Shown here: positions 35,930-43,377 of the stretch, piece by piece | How the letters are laid out: each line of letters opens with the position of its first letter | Position numbering within the stretch: position 1 is the first letter of the stretch | Assembly (NCBI RefSeq): GCF_004000905.1 | Contig: NZ_BIMD01000023.1 | Location: 17,853 to 81,852, forward strand | Origin: Paenibacillus humicus NBRC 102415 | Lineage (GTDB): Bacteria; Bacillota; Bacilli; Paenibacillales; Paenibacillaceae | Direction: 5' to 3' | Length of the DNA: 64,000 nt | Position numbers and translations under genes: made by a program | Notes under the pieces: model-generated | What the model saw: the letters and a program-made list of their open reading frames with translations, nothing else | Told to the model about the DNA's origin: nothing | Databases searched by the model: none

Positions 35930-36574
35930 ATGACAGCAGTCAGGCAAGATGCATGGAGCCCGGACGACGATCTGATTCTCGCCGAGGTGACACTAAGACA
36001 TATCCGCGATGGCGGTACCCAGCTCGGAGCATTCGAAGAGGTGGGGGAGAAGATTGCCAGAACGCCCGCGGCCTGCGGGTTCAGATGGAACAGCTGCGTA
36101 CGCAAGCGGTATGAGGAAGCGATTCAGCTCGCCAAGCAGCAGCGGCAGAAACGGAATTATTTGAAGAAACAGGCGCCGGCTGCCTCCCATGTTTCCGCCT
36201 TGGCGGAACCGGCTGCCGAGCCTGCAGCCTTGCTCGATTCGGCATACGGCGACGATGCGATCGCGGTCGAAGCCGTCATCCGGTATTTGAAGCAATGGAA
36301 AACAACCTTCTCCGACCTGCAGCGGCATGTCAAGCGCCTGGAGAGAGAGCTGTCCAGCCGCAACGAGGAGCTGAGCAGCCTCAGGGAGATCAACGACCGT
36401 CTGTCCCGGGAAGCGAACCATGTCCAGCTGGACTATCAGTCCGTCAACGACGACTACAAGACTTTGCTTCAGATCATGGACCGCGCGAGGCGCCTCACGG
36501 TGCTGAACGAGGACGACGAGCTGAAGCCGCGATTCAAGATGGATGCCAACGGCAACCTGGAGCGCATTGAGTGA
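35930..36574 (+). CDS. rsfA: RsfA family prespore-specific regulator
   Basis: This 214-aa protein has an N-terminal Myb/SANT-like DNA-binding domain (DAWSPDDDLILAEVTLRHIR to ARTPAACGFRWNSCVRKRYE) and a C-terminal coiled coil (WKTTFSDLQRHVKRLERELS onward). This is the RsfA layout. RsfA in B. subtilis modulates SigF-dependent genes in the forespore. An AGGAGG is 11 bases before the ATG. A terminator follows, so it is monocistronic. Confidence 0.88.
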   Translation: MTAVRQDAWSPDDDLILAEVTLRHIRDGGTQLGAFEEVGEKIARTPAACGFRWNSCVRKRYEEAIQLAKQQRQKRNYLKKQAPAASHVSALAEPAAEPAALLDSAYGDDAIAVEAVIRYLKQWKTTFSDLQRHVKRLERELSSRNEELSSLREINDRLSREANHVQLDYQSVNDDYKTLLQIMDRARRLTVLNEDDELKPRFKMDANGNLERIE

Positions 36575-36584
36575 TGCCATGCGA

Positions 36585-36620
36585 ACGGTTCTTCCGATCA
36601 ACCGGAAGGGCCGTTTTTTT
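36585..36620 (+). terminator. Rho-independent terminator after rsfA
   Basis: ACGGTTCTTCCG (36585-36596) pairs with CGGAAGGGCCGT (36603-36614) with two G-U pairs, followed by TTTTTTT. Confidence 0.88.
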
Positions 36621-36680
36621 GCTGCCGCGGATGCTTGCGCCATCCGGGTCTGGTACAATCGCCGAAGGAGGAATGAAGCC

Positions 36681-37628
36681 ATGAAAATAACGGTCATAGG
36701 AGCAGGCTCGATCGGACTTCTCTACGCGGCGCGCTTGTCGCTGGCGGGAGAGGATGTGGGCGCGCTCGTCCGCACGAGGCGGCATGCCGAGGCGCTGCGG
36801 GAGGACGGAATCATGCTCAAGACGCATGAAGGGGAATTCGCCGTCCCCATCGAAGCGGCAGCGCTGGAGGATGCCGGCAACGGCAGCGGCCGCGGAAATG
36901 CTATGGAGCCCCGCTGGTTCATCCTCAGCGTCAAGCAGACGGCGCTTGACGCGCCGCTGCTTGGCCGGCTGGCCCTGCTGGCCGGCCCGCAGGACGCCAT
37001 GCTGTGCCTTCAGAACGGAATCGGACATATGGAGCGCCTGAATCAGTCTCTTCCCGATGTCGCTCTCTATGCGGGCGTGACGAGCGAAGGAGCGATGAGG
37101 GAAGACGCCCGGACGGTGATCCATACCGGTCTCGGGGAGCTTCATTACGGCGCGGCGAACGAAGCGGCGTCCGCCAGCCGCGCGGCGAAGCTGCGAGGGA
37201 TGTGGCAGAAGGCCGCGGACAAGGCAGGAATCGCCGCTTTTTTGTCGAACGATATGGAAAACCGCATTTACCGCAAGCTGCTGCTCAATGCCGTGATCAA
37301 TCCGCTTACCGCGCTGTACGGAATCCGCAACGGAGAGCTTCCGTCCCATCCGCAGGCCGGCAAGCTGATGGAAGCGCTGCATGAGGAGACGGCGGCCATT
37401 CTCGCCCGTGCCGGATTGGCGCTCGACGGCAGCGAGCGGGCACGCCTGCTGGAAGTATGCCGGCTGACCGCCGGCAACGTCTCTTCCATGCTGGCGGATA
37501 TAAGGGCAGGCCGCAGAAGCGAGGTCGACAGCATCAACGGGGCGGTTGCTTCTCTGGCCGGAACGCTCGGTGTGGACGCTCCGCTCAACCAAGCCGCCGC
37601 AGCGATGGTAAAGGCGCTGGAACCGTAG
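36681..37628 (+). CDS. panE: 2-dehydropantoate 2-reductase
   Basis: This 315-aa protein has the N-terminal Rossmann motif KITVIGAGSIGLLYAARL, the catalytic Lys region SVKQTALD, LQNGIGHMERL, and in the C-terminal helical domain NRIYRKLLLNAVINPLTAL, typical of ketopantoate reductases. It reduces ketopantoate with NADPH in the pantothenate/CoA pathway. Catalytic Lys and Glu/Asn positions look intact. AAGGAGGAATG precedes the ATG. The gene is followed by DUF3397 and bshC, the ylbQ-to-yllA order known in Bacillales. Confidence 0.92.
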   Translation: MKITVIGAGSIGLLYAARLSLAGEDVGALVRTRRHAEALREDGIMLKTHEGEFAVPIEAAALEDAGNGSGRGNAMEPRWFILSVKQTALDAPLLGRLALLAGPQDAMLCLQNGIGHMERLNQSLPDVALYAGVTSEGAMREDARTVIHTGLGELHYGAANEAASASRAAKLRGMWQKAADKAGIAAFLSNDMENRIYRKLLLNAVINPLTALYGIRNGELPSHPQAGKLMEALHEETAAILARAGLALDGSERARLLEVCRLTAGNVSSMLADIRAGRRSEVDSINGAVASLAGTLGVDAPLNQAAAAMVKALEP

Positions 37629-37637
37629 GAAAGGGCG

Positions 37638-38036
37638 ATGTCCGTGTTCGTTTGGGAAAGCTTGAAAACAGCTTACGCACTGCTCGCGATGATACCTTTT
37701 ATACCCTTTGCGCTCATTTTTTTCACTGCCCGGGCTGTTACCGGGGACCGCAAGCGATCGCTGCGGCTGGCGATGGATATTACGACCGCTCTGCTGATCG
37801 GATGCGTCGCGGTGCTGTTCAACCGGATTTTCTCCAATTCGTTCGGCCTGTACGGCATTCTGCTCGTCATGCTCATCGGCGGCGGCCTGCTCGGCAACCT
37901 TCAATTCCGCAAGCGCGGGCAGGTCGATGTCCGCAAAATATTCCGCGCGATTTGGCGGCTCGGTTTTTTCGCCATGGGAATCATGTACATCGTTCTCATG
38001 GCGGCCGGCATCGCCCAGCATATGTTCCGGGTGTAG
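37638..38036 (+). CDS. DUF3397 family membrane protein
   Basis: This 132-aa protein has four hydrophobic segments (ALLAMIPFIPFALIFFTARA, DITTALLIGCVAVLFNRIF, YGILLVMLIGGGLLG, RLGFFAMGIMYIVLMAAGI) with basic loops between. I assign it to DUF3397 from this pattern and its position between panE and bshC. Function is unknown. It begins 9 bases after panE and is probably co-transcribed. Confidence 0.78.
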   Translation: MSVFVWESLKTAYALLAMIPFIPFALIFFTARAVTGDRKRSLRLAMDITTALLIGCVAVLFNRIFSNSFGLYGILLVMLIGGGLLGNLQFRKRGQVDVRKIFRAIWRLGFFAMGIMYIVLMAAGIAQHMFRV

Positions 38037-38065
38037 CAGAATCTGTACTAATTTCGGTTACGGTT

Positions 38066-38094
38066 TTGACGGGTACCCGCTCAAGGTGTACAAT
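38066..38094 (+). promoter_or_regulatory. SigA-type promoter of bshC
   Basis: TTGACG (38066-38071) and TACAAT (38089-38094) are exactly 17 bases apart and lie 48 bases before the bshC start. Confidence 0.85.
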
Positions 38095-38141
38095 CGTAGC
38101 GAAAGCTTCGCATTTACAGCTGGGGGGTTGCAGGTTACCCG

Positions 38142-39794
38142 ATGAATATGGAGACGATTTGCCTGCCTTTTGGCCAGCCGCTTGCCGATGATTACATCGG
38201 CCGCAAGCGCGAGGCGCTTGAGCCGCTGCTCGGCTATCATGCCGCAGATGAGGAACATTGGAAGACGCGGCTGCGCCGGCTCAGAAATCATGAAGGCTTG
38301 CGTGCCGACAGCCGAAGCGTGGCTGCCGCAGTGAAGAAGTACCAAGAGCCGTTCGGACTATCCGAACAGGTCCGCTCCAATCTGGAATTGCTGGAGCAAG
38401 GGTCGCCCGTCGTCGTCGGCGGCCAGCAGGCCGTACTGTGGACCGGTCCCTTGATGATCATACATAAGGCGGTGACGATCCTGCAGACCGCCGAATGGGC
38501 ATCACGCCTGCTTGGCGAGACCGTCGTGCCGGTGTTTTGGATCGCCGGCGAGGATCACGACTGGGACGAGGCCAGCCAGACTTTCGTGCCCGATGCCGGA
38601 GGGACGGGTACCCGCAAGCTGTCCACGCCAAGACCGGGCAGCGGCCGCTCTTCCGTCAGCCGGACGCAGCTCGATCCCGGGATGCTTGGGGAGGCGCTCG
38701 CCCAGCTCGAAGCGGCTCTGCCCGACAGCCCGCATAAGCTTGCGCTGTGCGCCGAGCTGCGGCATGGCTCGGAGAGCTGCAGGACGCTGACGGAACTGTT
38801 CGCCTTGATGCTGAACGCCTTGTTCGGAGAGAAGGGACTGCTCCTCGTCGATGCCGACGATCCGGGACTGCGCAGCCTGGAGGGGCCGATGTTCTCCGAG
38901 CTCGTATCGCGCAACGCCCAGCTCGAGCAGGCATTCCTTGCGGGCACCGCCAGTGTGGAAGAGCTTGGATACAAGCCGCAGGCCGACCTTGCGGAAGGAG
39001 GCGCCAACCTGTTCCTCTTCCACCAAGATGGGGAAGCCGGCGCCGAAGAGAGGGTGCTTCTCCACCGCAGAGGCGACCGTTTCGAGGATCGCAAGGGACT
39101 CGTCTCGCTCAGTTCCCGAGAACTGGCGTCCATCGCCGAGCGGCAGCCTGAGCGGCTGAGCAACAATGTGTTCACGAGACCTCTCATGCAGGAGTTTCTG
39201 TTCCCTGTCCTCTCGACGGTGCTTGGTCCCGGAGAGATCGCCTATTGGGCTCAGACCGGGGCCGCATTCCGCGAACTGGGGATGGAGATGCCGATCCTGA
39301 CGCCGCGGCTCTCCTTCACGCTGCTGGAACCGGCAGCGGCCAAAACGATGGAGGCGTACGGAATCTCCTTTGAAGACGCTCTCGGCGGAATCGAAGCCAA
39401 GAAGAAGCAGTGGCTCGCCGGCAGCGGACATTACGGCATCAGCGAGCGCTTCCAGGAAGCGCTGCTGCGCATGCGGGACGCCTACAGCCCTGCGCTGGCG
39501 ATGGCCGCATCCGTGGAGAAGGGGTTGGCGGATCTTGGCGAGAACAACTGGAGCCGCATTGCCCGTGAAATCCAGTACATGGAAGACAAGACCAAAAAAG
39601 CGCTGGAGAGCAGGGAGCAGACCGCACTGGACCGGATGGATGCGCTCGGAACGGCAGTATGTCCGGAAGGCCGTCCGCAGGAGCGGGTTCTGGCATCCGT
39701 GTACTATTTGAACGTATATGGCCGCAGATGGCTGGACGTTTTGCTCGCGGCTCCTTTCGAGCCTTGCGCGGGACATAGGCTGGTACGCTTGTAA
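38142..39794 (+). CDS. bshC: Bacillithiol biosynthesis cysteine-adding enzyme BshC
   Basis: This 550-aa protein matches BshC/YllA, which adds cysteine to GlcN-malate in the last step of bacillithiol synthesis. Visible family features are SPVVVGGQQAVLWTGPLMIIHK, VPVFWIAGEDHDWDEASQTF (an HxGH-like nucleotide-binding area), a central coiled-coil insertion, and the end SVYYLNVYGRRWLDVLLAAP. Length is normal. Its own near-consensus promoter lies upstream. The presence of bshC implies this organism makes bacillithiol rather than glutathione as its main thiol. Confidence 0.94.
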   Translation: MNMETICLPFGQPLADDYIGRKREALEPLLGYHAADEEHWKTRLRRLRNHEGLRADSRSVAAAVKKYQEPFGLSEQVRSNLELLEQGSPVVVGGQQAVLWTGPLMIIHKAVTILQTAEWASRLLGETVVPVFWIAGEDHDWDEASQTFVPDAGGTGTRKLSTPRPGSGRSSVSRTQLDPGMLGEALAQLEAALPDSPHKLALCAELRHGSESCRTLTELFALMLNALFGEKGLLLVDADDPGLRSLEGPMFSELVSRNAQLEQAFLAGTASVEELGYKPQADLAEGGANLFLFHQDGEAGAEERVLLHRRGDRFEDRKGLVSLSSRELASIAERQPERLSNNVFTRPLMQEFLFPVLSTVLGPGEIAYWAQTGAAFRELGMEMPILTPRLSFTLLEPAAAKTMEAYGISFEDALGGIEAKKKQWLAGSGHYGISERFQEALLRMRDAYSPALAMAASVEKGLADLGENNWSRIAREIQYMEDKTKKALESREQTALDRMDALGTAVCPEGRPQERVLASVYYLNVYGRRWLDVLLAAPFEPCAGHRLVRL

Positions 39795-39855
39795 GCAGCG
39801 GCGGCCCGGCGCCGTCCGACATCAGAATGGAATCATGGAAGGTGTGAAAGCAGCT

Positions 39856-41121
39856 ATGACAATCGACGCAAAGGAAGTCAGCATCGTGGCCGACAGGTCG
39901 CTGGCGGCGGAGGGCCGTCTCAAGATCGACTGGGTTCAGGCCCATATGCCCGTATTGAACGAGATCCGCGCCCAGTTCGAGAAGGAGCAGCCGTTCAAAG
40001 GGCTGAAGGTATCGATCTGCCTCCATCTGGAAGCCAAGACCGCCTATCTGGCGGAAGTGGTCCAGGCCGGCGGAGCCGAGGTGACCATAACGGGCAGCAA
40101 TCCGCTGTCCACCCAGGATGATGTCTGCGCGGCGCTCGTAGAAGCGGGCATCACCGTGTTCGCCAAATACAATCCGGATCCTCGTGAGTTCAAGGACCTG
40201 ATGGTCCGGGCGCTTGAGAGCAAGCCCGACCTCATCATCGACGACGGCGGCGACTTCGCTACGATTCTCCACTCCGAGCGTCCCGATCTGATGGTGAACA
40301 TCCGCGGCGGGGCGGAAGAGACGACGACGGGCATCATCAAGCTGAAGGCGCTCCAGAAGGAAGGCGCGCTGAAGTTCCCGATGGTCGCGGTCAACGACGC
40401 CTACTGCAAGCATCTGTTCGACAACCGCTACGGAACGGGCCAATCCGCCTGGGACGGCCTGATCCGCACGACCAATCTGGTCGTGTCGGGCAAGACGGTC
40501 GTCGTCGTCGGCTACGGCTGGTGCGGCAAGGGCGTGGCGATGCGGGCCAAGGGACTAGGCGCCAATGTCATCGTGACGGAAGTCGACGCGATCAAGGCAG
40601 TCGAGGCCTACATGGACGGCTTCCAGGTCATGCCGATGATCGAGGCCGCCAAGCTGGGCGACATGTTCATCACCGTTACCGGCAACAAGGCCGTCATCAA
40701 CGGCGAGCATTATCCCGTCATGAAAAACGGCGCCATTCTTGCGAACGCGGGCCACTTCGACGTCGAGTTCAGCAAGCCGGATCTGGCTGCGCTGGCTTCG
40801 GAGATCCGCACCGTACGCAAAAACATCGAGGAGTACAAGCTGGAGGACGGACGCAGCATTTATGTCCTTGCCGAAGGCCGCCTCGTCAATCTTGCCGCGG
40901 GCGACGGCCATCCGGCCGAAATCATGGATATGACCTTCGCGCTGCAGGCGGTCTCTCTCAAATACGTCAACGATTCCTACAAGGAGCTTGGGGCCAAGGT
41001 CATCAACGTTCCTTACGAGCTGGATGAAAGAGTCGCGAGAACGAAGCTGAGCGCGCTCGGCATCGGAATCGACTCGCTCTCCGAAGAGCAGATCAACTAT
41101 TTGGACAGCTGGTCTTCCTGA
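39856..41121 (+). CDS. ahcY: Adenosylhomocysteinase (S-adenosyl-L-homocysteine hydrolase)
   Basis: This 421-aa NAD-dependent enzyme splits S-adenosylhomocysteine to homocysteine and adenosine. Motifs: IDWVQAHMPVLNEIRAQFE, NPLSTQDDVCAAL, DDGGDFATILH, GGAEETTTGIIKLK, the NAD loop VVVVGYGWCGKGVAMRAKGLG near residue 218, and NAGHFDVEF. It is the shorter form without the roughly 40-residue insertion of eukaryotic and proteobacterial enzymes. It sits alone between bshC and mraZ with a strong terminator, a place where B. subtilis has no such gene. The ATG at 39856 follows GAAGGTGTG; 39835 is an alternative. Confidence 0.95.
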   Translation: MTIDAKEVSIVADRSLAAEGRLKIDWVQAHMPVLNEIRAQFEKEQPFKGLKVSICLHLEAKTAYLAEVVQAGGAEVTITGSNPLSTQDDVCAALVEAGITVFAKYNPDPREFKDLMVRALESKPDLIIDDGGDFATILHSERPDLMVNIRGGAEETTTGIIKLKALQKEGALKFPMVAVNDAYCKHLFDNRYGTGQSAWDGLIRTTNLVVSGKTVVVVGYGWCGKGVAMRAKGLGANVIVTEVDAIKAVEAYMDGFQVMPMIEAAKLGDMFITVTGNKAVINGEHYPVMKNGAILANAGHFDVEFSKPDLAALASEIRTVRKNIEEYKLEDGRSIYVLAEGRLVNLAAGDGHPAEIMDMTFALQAVSLKYVNDSYKELGAKVINVPYELDERVARTKLSALGIGIDSLSEEQINYLDSWSS

Positions 41122-41131
41122 CCGCTGCCAA

Positions 41132-41160
41132 AGCCGTCCCCGCGAGGGGCGGCTTTTTTT
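41132..41160 (+). terminator. Rho-independent terminator after ahcY
   Basis: AGCCGTCCCC pairs with GGGGCGGCT (41132-41154) around a short loop, followed by TTTTTTT. Confidence 0.9.
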
Positions 41161-41347
41161 AATGGGCGGTTTTCGATCTGTACTTTTACCTGCAAACAGG
41201 ATGCTGATAGTCGCGTAACGAGAACGAGATACACGAGCATTATAGGCGAAAAGTTTCAAAGATGAGAAAATTTTTAGGTGAAAAAGTTTGGCCAAATCTT
41301 CGTTTTGAAGGAGGAAATAGAGTTCAGGCGGCGAATACCAATTTCCT

Positions 41348-41395
41348 AGTGGGGAGAAGTGGGGCAAAGTGGTGGAATAGGGGGAGGGAGTGGGG
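41348..41395 (+). promoter_or_regulatory. Probable MraZ operator: AGTGGGG repeats at 10-bp period
   Basis: AGTGGGG occurs at 41348 and 41358, a variant AGTGGTG at 41368, a G-run in the next 10-bp slot, and AGTGGGG again at 41389, directly before the mraZ start. Spaced TGGG repeats of one helical turn are the known binding pattern of MraZ, which represses its own dcw operon. The last repeats overlap the ribosome-binding region. Confidence 0.72.
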
Positions 41396-41400
41396 CGCCG

Positions 41401-41838
41401 ATGTTTCTGGGAGAACACCAGCACAGCTTGGACGACAAAGGCCGGCTCACGATTCCATCCAAATTCCGCGAAGCTCTCGGCTCTACGTTTATCGCCACCC
41501 GTGGCCTGGACAACTGCCTCTTCGTGTATCCCCAGGCCGAATGGAGCGAGCTCGAGCAGAAGATTCGCCGCTTGCCGCTGATGAAGGCGGATGCGCGGGC
41601 GTTCAGCCGGTTCTTCTTTTCCGGGGCCGTCGAATTGGAGCTCGACAAACAGGGAAGGGTAAATTTGCCCAGCCATCTGACGGAGTATGCCAAGCTGCAG
41701 AAGGATTGCATGGTGCTCGGCGTATCCAGCCGGGTGGAAATATGGAGCAAGCCGGTGTGGGAAGGCTACTATCAGCAATCCGAGGATACGTTCAACGAAA
41801 TTGCGGAAAAATTGACCGATTTCGACATTAATTTCTGA
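41401..41838 (+). CDS. mraZ: Transcriptional regulator MraZ
   Basis: This 145-aa protein contains two SpoVT/AbrB-like halves: [23 protein letters not shown] and [23 protein letters not shown], with the DxKGR and DxQGR motifs of MraZ. MraZ forms a ring that binds TGGG repeats upstream of the dcw cluster. The frame is open upstream to 41359, but ATG 41401 gives the family N terminus and has a GGGGGAGGGAG site 10 bases ahead. It opens the cell division cluster. Confidence 0.95.
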   Translation: MFLGEHQHSLDDKGRLTIPSKFREALGSTFIATRGLDNCLFVYPQAEWSELEQKIRRLPLMKADARAFSRFFFSGAVELELDKQGRVNLPSHLTEYAKLQKDCMVLGVSSRVEIWSKPVWEGYYQQSEDTFNEIAEKLTDFDINF

Positions 41839-41914
41839 TTCACGACATTAGTTTTGGATTAAGTATCGTTGTGCATCCTAGTCAGTCATCAAGAACCATC
41901 AGGAGGACACCCCT

Positions 41915-42871
41915 TTGTTTCATCACATTACCGTACTCAAGGAAGAGGCCGTAGAGGGCCTGAATATCCGTCCTGACGGCATATATGTCGACTGTACGCT
42001 CGGCGGCGCGGGGCATAGCGAGCTGATCGCTTCCCGGCTCTCCGGCAAAGGCCGGCTGATCGCCTTCGACCAGGACGACTGGGCTCACGACAACGCCAAG
42101 GTCAGGCTGGCTCCTTACATGGACCGGGTGACGCTTGTCCGGAGCAATTTCCGTTACTTGCAGGAACAGCTGACCATGCTTGCGGATATCCCGAAGAACG
42201 AGAATGGCGTGCCGCAAGTCGACGGGATCCTGTTCGATCTTGGCGTATCCAGCCCGCAGCTCGACGAGGCCGAACGAGGCTTCAGCTACAATCATGACGC
42301 TCCTCTGGACATGAGAATGGACCGCGAGGCGGAGCTCACGGCGCATGAAATTCTGAACCACTGGGAAGAAAGCGAGCTGGCGCGGATTTTTTACCGCTAT
42401 GGGGAAGAGAAGTTCTCCAGGCAGATCGCGCGCGCAATCGTCAAGCAGCGGCAGTCCGAGGAGATCAAGACGACGGGGGAGCTGGTGGAGCTCATCAAGG
42501 CGGGCATACCGGCAGCGGCCCGGCGCACGGGAGGCCATCCGGCCAAACGTACGTTCCAGGCGCTTCGGATCGCCGTCAACGACGAGCTCGGAGCGGAGGA
42601 GGAAGCGCTCGAGCAGGCCGTGGCCTGCCTCGCTCCGAAGGGGCGGGTATCCGTCATTACGTTCCACTCGCTCGAGGACCGGATCTGCAAGCAGCTGTTC
42701 GCCGGATATCTGGAGAAATGCACTTGTCCGCCGGATTTTCCGAAATGTGTATGCGGCGGCACCGGCACGCTGAAGCTCGTCACCCGCAAGCCGGTTCTGC
42801 CCGGCGAGGAAGAGCTTGAGGCGAACCCGCGATCCCGGTCGGCGAAGCTCAGAGTCGCCGAGAAGCTGTAA
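41915..42871 (+). CDS. rsmH: 16S rRNA (cytosine(1402)-N4)-methyltransferase RsmH
   Basis: This 318-aa methyltransferase contains [15 protein letters not shown], the SAM motif [52 protein letters not shown], and [12 protein letters not shown], all typical of MraW/RsmH. It methylates C1402 of 16S rRNA. The start is TTG at 41915, 8 bases after CAGGAGGACA, and gives MFHHITVL, matching homologues. It occupies the standard second position of the dcw cluster. Confidence 0.96.
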   Translation: MFHHITVLKEEAVEGLNIRPDGIYVDCTLGGAGHSELIASRLSGKGRLIAFDQDDWAHDNAKVRLAPYMDRVTLVRSNFRYLQEQLTMLADIPKNENGVPQVDGILFDLGVSSPQLDEAERGFSYNHDAPLDMRMDREAELTAHEILNHWEESELARIFYRYGEEKFSRQIARAIVKQRQSEEIKTTGELVELIKAGIPAAARRTGGHPAKRTFQALRIAVNDELGAEEEALEQAVACLAPKGRVSVITFHSLEDRICKQLFAGYLEKCTCPPDFPKCVCGGTGTLKLVTRKPVLPGEEELEANPRSRSAKLRVAEKL

Positions 42872-42988
42872 TCCGGATGGCGGCAAGGCGCTTCCGGATC
42901 TGTGTCATTTCGCACATAAACTTCCAGGTGGTCTCTTATTCACCATGACGCAATGAAATTGAATCAACATGCAGGAGGGGAATCAGCT

Positions 42989-43372
42989 TTGGCTTACACG
43001 AGCGGCAACCTGGCGCTGCAGCCCAAACGAAAGCCGGAACAGCAGCCGGTAAAAGAGACAAAAACAGTCGTGAAGGTCAGGAGGATGATTCCTCCGGCTG
43101 AAATGCTTCGCTACCTGTTCTCGGTAGCTGTTATCGTCGGCCTTGTCGTCCTTATCATTTTCCGTTATGCGCAGGACTACCGCATGCAGCTTCAAATCAA
43201 AACGATGGACGCCACTTATGCCGAGTCGGTCGTAGATATGAAAGTGCTGCAAGCGGAGCTTGCCAAGCTGAACGATCCGGACCGGATCCGCGCCATGGCG
43301 ATCGCGCAGGGCATGATCGAGCCGGAGCAGACCGGCACTGAGGAAGCAGCCTCCGCCACGACGGGAAGGTAG
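42989..43372 (+). CDS. ftsL: Cell division protein FtsL
   Basis: This 127-aa protein has a basic cytoplasmic N terminus, one membrane segment near residues 46-66 (YLFSVAVIVGLVVLIIF), and an extracellular coiled coil (IKTMDATYAESVVDMKVLQAELAKL with a DPDRIRAMA end), the FtsL pattern. FtsL joins DivIB and DivIC in the divisome and regulates septal synthesis. The TTG at 42989 has GGAGGGG 9 bases upstream and gives an N terminus (AYTSGNLALQP) like that of B. subtilis. An ATG at 42953 is less well placed. Confidence 0.88.
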   Translation: MAYTSGNLALQPKRKPEQQPVKETKTVVKVRRMIPPAEMLRYLFSVAVIVGLVVLIIFRYAQDYRMQLQIKTMDATYAESVVDMKVLQAELAKLNDPDRIRAMAIAQGMIEPEQTGTEEAASATTGR

Positions 43373-43377
43373 CAGCC

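Noticed and set aside
41262..41831. 189-codon ORF overlapping mraZ in another frame
   Set aside because: Most of it is a shadow of mraZ; only the first 25 or so codons are outside, and no ribosome site is convincing.
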